A stretch of DNA of 64,000 bases from NCBI RefSeq assembly GCF_937129435.1, contig NZ_CAKZNF010000089.1, positions 62,001 to 126,000 of the forward strand, written 5' to 3'. The notes under the pieces were generated by a model. The model was not told the origin of the DNA. It saw only the letters and a program-made list of their open reading frames with translations, and searched no databases. Shown here piece by piece: positions 56,628 to 64,000 of this stretch. Positions within the stretch are counted from its first letter, which is position 1; each line of letters opens with the position of its first letter. The position numbers were made by a program, and so were the translations under genes. Source of the stretch: an uncultured Parasphingopyxis sp. (GTDB lineage: Bacteria; Pseudomonadota; Alphaproteobacteria; Sphingomonadales; Sphingomonadaceae).

Positions 56628-57422
56628 ATGGACCTCAACATCGCCGGAAAGGTTGCGCTTGTGACAGGCGGCACGCAGGGCATCGGCTTCGCTTGCGCCC
56701 GAACCCTGCTGAACGAAGGGTGCAAGGTCGCCATTGCGTCGCGCACGCCCGCCAATGTCGAATCGGCGCTTGAAACCCTGAGATCCGGAGGCAGCGACGT
56801 GATCGGTGTCGCGGCCGACTGCACGACCAAGGTAGGCATAGCGCGCGTCGTTGCGGAAACGACCGGCAGCCTCGGACCGGTCGAAATCGCCATTTTCAAT
56901 GTCGATTCGGGAACCAAGGGTGACTTCATGGACATCGACGATGAAGTCATGGATCTCGCCAACAAGAACAACCTGATGGCGTTCGGCTGGTTCGTCCGGG
57001 CGGTAGTGCCGTCGATGAAGCAGCAGCAATGGGGCCGCATTCTCACCATCGGCACCAATTCGGTAAAGGAACCGCATCGCGAACTCGCCCGCGCCGCGCA
57101 GAACGCCTATCGCGTCGGCGCGCTGGCGCTCTCCAAGACGCTATCGGCCGAGCTCGGCCCCGACGGAATTACCGTGAATACGCTCGGCACCGGCGCCATC
57201 GAGACCGATCAGTTCAAGCGCGTCTTCACGAAAATCGCCGAGGAACGCGGATCGACCTATGAAGAGCATATCGCCAATCGCGTGTCGCAATGGCCGGTCC
57301 GGAGAATGGGCCAGCCCGAGGACATGGCGAACGCGGCCGCGTTCCTCTGCTCCGATCTTGCCGGATTCATCACAGGACAGGTGCTTGTGGTCGACGGCGG
57401 CAACATCAAGTCGCTGCAGTAG
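56628..57422 (+). CDS. SDR family oxidoreductase
   Basis: TGGTQGIGFACARTLL; LSAELGPDGITVNTLGTGAI; canonical Tyr position less clear (QNAYRVGALALSK). Confidence 0.88.
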   Translation: MDLNIAGKVALVTGGTQGIGFACARTLLNEGCKVAIASRTPANVESALETLRSGGSDVIGVAADCTTKVGIARVVAETTGSLGPVEIAIFNVDSGTKGDFMDIDDEVMDLANKNNLMAFGWFVRAVVPSMKQQQWGRILTIGTNSVKEPHRELARAAQNAYRVGALALSKTLSAELGPDGITVNTLGTGAIETDQFKRVFTKIAEERGSTYEEHIANRVSQWPVRRMGQPEDMANAAAFLCSDLAGFITGQVLVVDGGNIKSLQ

Positions 57423-57434
57423 AACACAGACCAA

Positions 57435-58217
57435 ATGACCGCAAAGGACCACCCCATGACCGATGCCGTACTCACCGAAATCGAAGACGGCGTGATAGTC
57501 ATCACGCTGAATCGCCCCGAAGCGAAAAACGCCGCCAACAAGGCCTTGGCCGAAGGCGTCGCCGCGGCGCTAGACCAGCTCGACGGAGACGATAGCCTGC
57601 GCGTCGGCATCATCACCGGCGCGGGCGGCACCTTCTGCTCGGGCATGGATCTCAAGGGTTTCCTCAAGGGCGAAACGCCTGTCGTCGAAGGCCGGGGCTT
57701 CGCCGGATTGACGATGGCGCCTCCGCGAAAACCACTGATCGCTGCAGTCGAGGGCTATGCCCTGGCCGGCGGCATGGAAGTAGCTCTGAGTTGCGACCTT
57801 ATCGTCGCCCATGTGGACGCCAAGTTCGGCATTCCCGAGGTCAAGCGCGGTCTTGTGGCGGGCGCGGGCGGGCTGATCCGCCTGCCACGGCAAATTCCGC
57901 AACGGCTCGCCATGGAATATGCGCTCACCGGCGATTTCATTGATGCGCCGCGTGCGCACCAAATCGGGCTAATCAATCAGGTCACAGATGGAGCCGCGCT
58001 GGACGCGGCAAGGGATTTGGCCCGGCGCATCAACGAAAATGGCCCTCTAGCAGTACGCGTGTCAAAACGGATAGTCCAGCAGCAGGCAGCATGGTCGAAC
58101 GAGGAAATGTGGGACGAACAGGCTGAATTGATGAAACCCGTATTCACTTCGAAAGACGCGCGAGAGGGTGCAGCCGCTTTTGCCGAGAAGCGCAAGCCCG
58201 AATGGACGGGTACCTGA
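57435..58217 (+). CDS. Enoyl-CoA hydratase/isomerase
   Basis: VIVITLNRPEAKNAAN; ITGAGGTFCSGMDLKGF; AVEGYALAGGMEVALSCDLIVA. Confidence 0.93.
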   Translation: MTAKDHPMTDAVLTEIEDGVIVITLNRPEAKNAANKALAEGVAAALDQLDGDDSLRVGIITGAGGTFCSGMDLKGFLKGETPVVEGRGFAGLTMAPPRKPLIAAVEGYALAGGMEVALSCDLIVAHVDAKFGIPEVKRGLVAGAGGLIRLPRQIPQRLAMEYALTGDFIDAPRAHQIGLINQVTDGAALDAARDLARRINENGPLAVRVSKRIVQQQAAWSNEEMWDEQAELMKPVFTSKDAREGAAAFAEKRKPEWTGT

Positions 58218-58266
58218 CCCCAGTTCGCTGTTGCCATGCGCGAAGGGCTCTGCCTAAGCGGGCGGC

Positions 58267-61101
58267 ATGGCCGAACGTCCGGTGGAAACCATCGCCCGCG
58301 CAATCGAAGCGGAAGATCGCGTCGAGGCGTCCCGCTTGCTTGCGGCGGCAGGCCTGGCGCAAGGCTTGCCGGATTTTGCACGGTCCGCCGCCGGAAATCT
58401 CGCCGGCAAGCACGAAATCGGTGCCGTTATGGCCCGCGCGGCATGGCTGGAAGGCGATGCCGGCGCGGCCGCCAAGGCGTGGGGCTCGCTCGATGCAGGA
58501 AAGCTGGACCATGCGATGCATTTCGAGGCTGCGCAGGCGCATTGGCTCGCCGGGGCGCTCGATACCGCATTGTCCCATGCCGAAGCCGCGATTGCGCAAT
58601 CGGACGATCTGCCGTTGCGCGATGCACGCCGTCTGAAATGGTTCGCAAGTTATCTCAAATCACTGCTTCAACGCGCCGAGGATGAAGATACTTTCGGCCA
58701 CGCCGCCTTGCATGGCCGATGGCACTCGTTGCCGCCGGACAACCGCCCGGTCATTGCGCTGCTAGACTACAAGGCGCCGGATCTGCTCGCCGTCAGCGAC
58801 AATATCGGCGATTTCATTCAGAGCGCCGCCGCGCTGCGCCATCTCGCCCGGCTCGACGGTGTCGAATGGAGCTTTGACTGCGAGGGCCTTGCCAAGCCAT
58901 TGCAGCGGATGCAGCGAAGCTGGACCGTCGAACAGCGTATGTCGATCGGCAAGCCGGTGCACCTCGCCGTCGCCGACCGCGACGACCCGTTCAGCCTCGC
59001 GCTCCGCTTTCCCGGCCGCCCGGTGTGGACGATCCACAATGGCTGGTTCTTCCATAAATGTTTCGGCGCGCTGCGCGCAATGCCGGGGCCGGACAATCTC
59101 TATCCCCTGCTCGTCTCCTTTCACCTGTGGCGGCCGGGCGACCTGACCGACGAACTGCTCGACTGGTTGCGCCGGCACCAGCCGGTGGGTTGCCGCGACA
59201 AGGTCACGATGCGCTGGCTCTTGAACCAAGGAGTCGACGCCTTCTTCTCCGGCTGCCTCACCCTGACGCTGGCGACCGGTGGCAAGGCCGGCAAGCGCGA
59301 AGGCGATTATGATGTCGATCTGGACGAGGACACGCCGGACGGACGAACCACCATCGCGCACAAGATGCCGGAAACGCGCACACTGCCCTATGCCGAAAGC
59401 TTGGCGATCGCACTCGACCTGATCGACCAATATGCAGCGGCGAGAACGATCCGGACGAGCAGGCTCCATTGCGCCCTGCCGGCATGGGCGGTGGGAACGG
59501 CGGTCGACTTCCGCCTGCCCAATCCGGCCGACCGGCGGTTCGACGGCCTGGTCGATGCCGGCGATGCGGCACGCAAAGAACTCCGTAAGGCGATGGTCAG
59601 CCATGTCGGCTGGACGGTCAGGCAGATCGCATTGGGCAAGAAGCCGCGCTATGTGCGCGACGTCTGGGCCAAACGCTGGGCGGGTGCGGTCGAAGCGGCG
59701 CGCGAGGAAGTGTTCGGCGGGAACGCTCCGCCCACCATCGGCCTGGTGAGCGCCGCCATGCAAGACCTTCGGCCGGAGGAGCCCGTTACCATCGTCATGG
59801 CCTTCGATGAAAAATATCTCGACAAGGCCAAGGTCGCACTCCGCTCGGTGCGCGAAAATAGCATGGCGCCGATCCGGCTCGTGCTGCTCGTTCGCCGACT
59901 CGGCAAAGAGGAAGTCGCGTCGCTGGTCAATGCGATAGAGCCCGTCGAGACGCGCATATTGCCAATGGACGGCCGGATGAAAGGGGTCGAGGTCGAGCTG
60001 CTTCAACAGATCACGATTTCGACGATGGACCGGCTGTTCCTGGACGAAATTCTCCCCGACCTCGACCGGGTCGTCTATCTCGATTGCGACATCATCGTGA
60101 ACGGCGATATCGCCGAGCTCGCCGGCTATGGACCTGGCGCTGCGGGAATCGCGGCCCGCCCTACCCCCAATCCCAATGTCCGCACCTTGGTCGAGATGTC
60201 CGAGCGGCGCGCGATGAAACTCGATGAAGGCGAAGCCCGCGCGTTGCGCGAATATGCGGCGCGGGCGCTCGACCTGCGGCAGAAAGGATTCAACGCAGGC
60301 GTGCTCGTCCTTTCTCTCGACCGGCTTCGCGAAAACGGAATGCTCGAACGGGCACGCGGTCTTGCCGAACGCTTCGGCCTGCACGACCAGGACGCGCTCA
60401 ATCTCGCCGCGACCGGCGGCTATGCCGCGCTTCCCGATCGCTGGAACGCGATGCCGCATCTGGATTTCGACCCCGAACCGGCGATCGTTCACTGGGTCGG
60501 CGCGCGCAAGCCATGGATGAAACCAGCCGTCCGCCATCAGCATTTCTGGCACCGCTATGCCGACCTGCCGGACATCGGCAAGGCGCATTGGCGCAAGGCG
60601 GACTCCTACCGGCCCGATTGGGACGACCGCGCGAAGCTGGCCGCCAAATGGATTGCCCCCGGCACCAGCGTGCTCGATCTCGGATCGGGGGGCAGGCTGG
60701 CGCTGGGCCGGTATCTCGCCAGCGATTGCCGCTACCAGCCTGCCGACCTGCGCGCATGGACGCTGGAGGTCATCCCGATCGATCTCGACCGAGGCGATTT
60801 TCCCGACGGCCCCTACGATGCCGTCGCGATGCTGGGCCTGCTCGAATATCTGCAGGATCCCGCGGTCGTGTTGCGCCGCGCGTGCGAGGGCGGAAGCGCG
60901 GCGCTCATCACCAGCTTCTGCCATCCGCAGCCGGATGCCGATTGGGCATTCCGTCACAAGCGAGGCTGGATCAATGCGTTCGACGAATCCGAATTCGAAG
61001 CCATGCTGAACGAAGCGGGTTGGTCGATCGAGGAGAGGACGCTGCTCAAGGATAACGAAAATATCTGCGAGATGCTGTACCGTTGCGCGCCCGCCGAATG
61101 A
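58267..61101 (+). CDS. Multidomain protein: helical N-terminus + polysaccharide-pyruvyltransferase-like + GT8-like glycosyltransferase + SAM methyltransferase-like
   Basis: PPT-like DNIGDFIQSAAALRHLARLD...TIRTSRLHCALPAWAVG; GT8-like DRVVYLDCDIIVNGDIAEL...FNAGVLVLSLDRLRE...HDQDALN; MTase-like GTSVLDLGSGGRLALGRYLA...DAVAMLGLLEYLQDPAVVLRR. Confidence 0.85.
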   Translation: MAERPVETIARAIEAEDRVEASRLLAAAGLAQGLPDFARSAAGNLAGKHEIGAVMARAAWLEGDAGAAAKAWGSLDAGKLDHAMHFEAAQAHWLAGALDTALSHAEAAIAQSDDLPLRDARRLKWFASYLKSLLQRAEDEDTFGHAALHGRWHSLPPDNRPVIALLDYKAPDLLAVSDNIGDFIQSAAALRHLARLDGVEWSFDCEGLAKPLQRMQRSWTVEQRMSIGKPVHLAVADRDDPFSLALRFPGRPVWTIHNGWFFHKCFGALRAMPGPDNLYPLLVSFHLWRPGDLTDELLDWLRRHQPVGCRDKVTMRWLLNQGVDAFFSGCLTLTLATGGKAGKREGDYDVDLDEDTPDGRTTIAHKMPETRTLPYAESLAIALDLIDQYAAARTIRTSRLHCALPAWAVGTAVDFRLPNPADRRFDGLVDAGDAARKELRKAMVSHVGWTVRQIALGKKPRYVRDVWAKRWAGAVEAAREEVFGGNAPPTIGLVSAAMQDLRPEEPVTIVMAFDEKYLDKAKVALRSVRENSMAPIRLVLLVRRLGKEEVASLVNAIEPVETRILPMDGRMKGVEVELLQQITISTMDRLFLDEILPDLDRVVYLDCDIIVNGDIAELAGYGPGAAGIAARPTPNPNVRTLVEMSERRAMKLDEGEARALREYAARALDLRQKGFNAGVLVLSLDRLRENGMLERARGLAERFGLHDQDALNLAATGGYAALPDRWNAMPHLDFDPEPAIVHWVGARKPWMKPAVRHQHFWHRYADLPDIGKAHWRKADSYRPDWDDRAKLAAKWIAPGTSVLDLGSGGRLALGRYLASDCRYQPADLRAWTLEVIPIDLDRGDFPDGPYDAVAMLGLLEYLQDPAVVLRRACEGGSAALITSFCHPQPDADWAFRHKRGWINAFDESEFEAMLNEAGWSIEERTLLKDNENICEMLYRCAPAE

Positions 61102-61832
61102 TCCGCTTCGCCATCCTTTCCATGCCGCGCACAGGATCGATGATGCTCGCGCGCCAGCTCGGCACCCACCCCGATGTCACCTGCTATCTGGCATTGTTCA
61201 GCCGCAACGAATTTCTCGTCGACGATCATGACGACACCGCCGCTCTGCGCGCCCGGCTCGGCGATCGGTGGCAGGACTGGGACAGCCGTCACACGGACCC
61301 CCACGCCTTTCTGTCGGCAATGACGGGCGCGACGCCGCAGACGAAAGCGGTCGGGCTCAAGCAGCATCTGAGCGGCCCGGAATCGGCGACCGAGGCGATG
61401 ATCGGCGGTTGGGCCGACCGGCTGATCTTCCTGACGCGCCCGAATCATCTGGCGACCTATTCCTCGGCGAAGCTCGCCAATGAAGCGGGCTGGAAACAGC
61501 GCGAACCCGGTCAGCCGCAAGCCGTCGACACAATTCGGTTCGACGCGGATGATTTCGCGAAGCATGTCCGTAATCGCGAACGCCTGGACGCGAAATGGCG
61601 TGGGCGGATCATGGACGCCGGTGCGCTGGAGATCAGCTACACGCAGGCGCGCCGCCGCGAACCGATCGAGGAAATCTGGCGCTTCCTCGGCGTCGACCCC
61701 GCGCTCGGTGGCGAACCCGACATCCTTAAGAAAAATCCCGACGATCTCCTCGCCCGCTTCGACAATCCCGGCGAGGTCATGGCGTGGCTACGCGCCAATG
61801 ACCGGATCGAATGGGCCGAACCCGAGCTGTGA
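61098..61832 (+). CDS. Stf0-type sulfotransferase
   Basis: FAILSMPRTGSMMLARQLGTHPDVTCYLALF; IFLTRPNHLATYSSAKLANEAGWK; ATGA overlap with the GT gene. Confidence 0.8.
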   Translation: MIRFAILSMPRTGSMMLARQLGTHPDVTCYLALFSRNEFLVDDHDDTAALRARLGDRWQDWDSRHTDPHAFLSAMTGATPQTKAVGLKQHLSGPESATEAMIGGWADRLIFLTRPNHLATYSSAKLANEAGWKQREPGQPQAVDTIRFDADDFAKHVRNRERLDAKWRGRIMDAGALEISYTQARRREPIEEIWRFLGVDPALGGEPDILKKNPDDLLARFDNPGEVMAWLRANDRIEWAEPEL

Positions 61833-61900
61833 GAACGGTTCGCAGGTGCAACCAAGCCCCATCCTTCGTGTTCATATCGTGACAGAAGGAGAAATTACCG

Positions 61901-62380
61901 ATGGCCGACGAGAAGATTTTTGCCCGCCTCAAGGAAGATCACGAAAAACATCGCACGCTGCTCGATCAGATCGAGAAAACGCATGGCGACAGCGACGGGC
62001 GGGAGGAGCTATTCGAGCGGTTCCGTACCGAGGTGATGGCGCATGCCGCCGCCGAGGAAGAGACGCTTTACGCGACCATGCTCGAAAAACCGGACCTGCG
62101 CGAGGACGCGCAGCATTCGGTGTCCGAGCACAAGGAAATCGACGATTTTCTCGAGGAACTGACCGAGAAGGAGTTCTCCTCACCCGGCTGGCTACCGCGA
62201 TTCAAGGAGATGAAGCACCGCTACCTCCATCATATCGACGAGGAGGAAGAGGACATGTTTCCCGCCGCCGCGAAGGATCTGAGCCAGACACAGGAAGAAA
62301 AGCTCGCCAGCAAGTTCGAACAGCGCAAGCCGAAGGAGCTGGAACGCGCCGCCGAGGCGGAATTCGACAGCCGCGAATAG
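61901..62380 (+). CDS. Hemerythrin-domain protein
   Basis: LKEDHEKHRTLLDQI, HAAAEEETLYATM, HKEIDDFLEEL, HHIDEEEEDMFPAA. Confidence 0.9.
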   Translation: MADEKIFARLKEDHEKHRTLLDQIEKTHGDSDGREELFERFRTEVMAHAAAEEETLYATMLEKPDLREDAQHSVSEHKEIDDFLEELTEKEFSSPGWLPRFKEMKHRYLHHIDEEEEDMFPAAAKDLSQTQEEKLASKFEQRKPKELERAAEAEFDSRE

Positions 62381-62393
62381 CGCTTGCCGCCTG

Positions 62394-62424
62394 TCTCCCG
62401 ATCGCTCACGATGCGATCGGGAGA
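62394..62424. terminator. Stem-loop TCTCCCGATCG-9 nt-CGATCGGGAGA between hemerythrin and GDPD genes
   Basis: 11-bp perfect stem directly after the hemerythrin stop; no U-tract, so terminator role is tentative. Confidence 0.5.
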
Positions 62425-62432
62425 AATCGGCG

Positions 62433-63605
62433 ATGGACATGGCGATAGCGCATTTTCGGCAAGGCAGGCGCACGAGATTCGGGTTTCGGCTGGCCGGCCT
62501 TTCGATTTTCGGCGCGCTTGTCGCAGCGTGTACACCCGTGCCGCCCGTGACAGCCGGTTCTCAACCCGATCCGTTGATCATCGCCCATCGCGGCGCTTCC
62601 GCCGAGCGGCCCGAGCACACGCTTGCCGCCTACAGCCTCGCGATCGAGCAGGGCGCCGACTATATCGAGCCGGACCTGGTGATGACCCGCGACGGCGTGT
62701 TCGTCGCCCGGCATGAGAACGAGATTTCGGGCACGACGGATATCGCCGATCATCCCGAATTCGCCGACCGCCGCACGACCAAAGCGATCGATGGCGAAGA
62801 GGTCACCGGCTGGTTCACCGAGGATTTCACCCTCGCCGAATTGCGGACCCTGAGAGCACGCGAGCGGCTGCCCCAACTCCGCCCCGGCAATACCGAATAT
62901 GATGGTCAGTTCCCCATCCCGACGCTCGACGAAATCATTGCGCTGGCCCAGGGCGCAAACCGCCCGGTCGGCATCATCCCGGAGATCAAGCACCCGTCCT
63001 ATTTCCGCTCGATCGGCCTGCCGATGGAGGAGGCGCTGGTCGCGCAGCTGGAGGCGGCGGGATATGACGGGCCGGACGACCCCGTCTTCATTCAGAGCTT
63101 CGAAATCGGGCCGCTCGCCCGGCTCGACATATTGACCGACATTCGCCTCGTGCAGCTTATCGCGCCAAGCGGTTCACCGGCCGACGTTCCCGACACGAGC
63201 TACGCGCAGATGATCACGCCCGCCGGTCTCGAAGCCGTCGCCACCTATGCCGATGCGATCGGGCCCGAAAAGGGACTCGTCATCCCGCTCGACGATATGG
63301 GTGCGCTCGGCGACCCGACGATGCTTCTTTCCGACGCGCATCGGGCGGGGCTGCTGGTGATCCCATGGACCTTCCGCCCGGAAAATTATTTCCTGCCCGC
63401 CAACCTGCGCGGCCAGGCGGGGGAAGGGCCGCGTGTTCGTCGGCGCGGCGATGTTGCGAGCGAAATGCTGGTGTTTCTTCAGGCCGGTGTCGACGGGCTA
63501 TTCACCGACGCGCCTGAAGAGGGCGTTTATGCCACCTATCTGTTCGAGCGGCCGCGGCTGATGCGCGAGCTGGAGGAAGAGGCCCGCCGCAACGGTGAGA
63601 ATTAG
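62433..63605 (+). CDS. Glycerophosphodiester phosphodiesterase (lipoprotein-type signal)
   Basis: IIAHRGASAERPEHTLAAYSLAIEQGADYIEPDLVMTRDGVFVARHE; lipobox-like LVAAC. Confidence 0.94.
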   Translation: MDMAIAHFRQGRRTRFGFRLAGLSIFGALVAACTPVPPVTAGSQPDPLIIAHRGASAERPEHTLAAYSLAIEQGADYIEPDLVMTRDGVFVARHENEISGTTDIADHPEFADRRTTKAIDGEEVTGWFTEDFTLAELRTLRARERLPQLRPGNTEYDGQFPIPTLDEIIALAQGANRPVGIIPEIKHPSYFRSIGLPMEEALVAQLEAAGYDGPDDPVFIQSFEIGPLARLDILTDIRLVQLIAPSGSPADVPDTSYAQMITPAGLEAVATYADAIGPEKGLVIPLDDMGALGDPTMLLSDAHRAGLLVIPWTFRPENYFLPANLRGQAGEGPRVRRRGDVASEMLVFLQAGVDGLFTDAPEEGVYATYLFERPRLMRELEEEARRNGEN

Positions 63606-63613
63606 CATGACCG

Positions 63614-63690
63614 TGCTCCTGCGAAGGCAGGAGCCCAGGGCAACAAGTGTTTCGGTTTATCGCTCTGGATTCCTGCCTGCGCAGGAATAC
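63614..63690. repeat. Imperfect palindromic intergenic element (REP/MITE-like) between convergent GDPD and smc
   Basis: cctgcgaaggcaggagcccagggc vs reverse complement of gctctggattcctgcctgcgcagg; each half also holds its own small hairpin. Confidence 0.75.
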
Positions 63691-64000
63691 TATTCGGCTG
63701 CGATCAACGTTTCGGCGCTGCCGAGATCGACCGAGACGAGGCGGCTTACGCCGCGTTCGATCATCGTCACCCCATAGAGGCGGTCCATCCGCGCCATCGT
63801 CACCGCGTTGTGCGTGACGATCAGGTAGCGGGTGTCGGTCTCCTGCGTCATCCGGTCGAGCAGTTCGCAGAAGCGTTCGATATTCGCATCGTCGAGCGGC
63901 GCGTCAACTTCGTCGAGCACGCAGATCGGCGCGGGGTTCGTCAGGAACAGCCCGAAGATCAGCGCGATCGCCGTCAGCGCCTGCTCGCCGCCCGACAGCA
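63690..64000 (-). CDS. smc: Chromosome segregation protein SMC, C-terminal part (5' end outside window)
   Basis: Reverse-strand [46 protein letters not shown] signature plus Walker B. Confidence 0.94.
   Translation of the reverse strand, partial: LSGGEQALTAIALIFGLFLTNPAPICVLDEVDAPLDDANIERFCELLDRMTQETDTRYLIVTHNAVTMARMDRLYGVTMIERGVSRLVSVDLGSAETLIAAE

Noticed and set aside
56460-57077. N-terminal extension of the MFS ORF (640 aa version)
   Set aside because: Antisense to the SDR at 56628 and crosses the operator at 56548; the start at 56459 gives a normal 434-aa MFS protein.
1-64000. CRISPR arrays, tRNA/rRNA genes, transposases, phage or toxin-antitoxin modules
   Set aside because: None recognised: no spaced direct repeats, no tRNA-like cloverleafs and no transposase or integrase motifs in the ORF track. 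Short tRNA-like elements could still be missed by eye.

Overview
GC-rich alphaproteobacterial DNA, sphingomonad-like in style (inference from gene content, not a computed taxonomy). From the left edge to about 58.2 kb it is almost entirely a CoA-dependent catabolic gene cluster: 6 acyl-CoA dehydrogenase (ACAD) ORFs plus one tandem-ACAD fusion, 9 canonical short-chain dehydrogenases (SDRs) plus one degenerate SDR-like protein, 7 crotonases, 2 thiolase-type proteins, 2 AMP-dependent acyl-CoA ligases, a double CaiB CoA-transferase, 2 nitronate-monooxygenase-type proteins, a P450 operon, a MaoC/FAS1-like dehydratase, WS/DGAT, GST, amidohydrolase, a TonB-dependent receptor, an MFS transporter, and one TetR and two GntR regulators. 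From about 58.2 kb to the right end are unrelated genes: a multidomain glycosyltransferase, an Stf0-type sulfotransferase, hemerythrin, GDPD and the 3' end of smc. The main finding is a 19-bp palindrome, roughly TATmTAACywrGTTAknTA, found by eye at 10 intergenic positions across about 51 kb and almost only just upstream of catabolic operons. It looks like the operator of a single undescribed regulon joining enzymes, TonB receptor and transporter. A second, different regulatory element is a perfect 27+4+27 bp dyad between the tetR and P450 genes that contains both ribosome-binding sites and two superimposed antiparallel promoter-like sequences. Other items of note: an alpha/beta-hydrolase–flavin-reductase fusion, a fused ACAD-ACAD, an APH–ACAD–SDR trio resembling the lva (4-hydroxyacyl-CoA) logic, a thiolase+DUF35 pair, a degenerate SDR, and a pyruvyltransferase-like–GT8–methyltransferase fusion. 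All functions are assigned by reading motifs; no database search was run.
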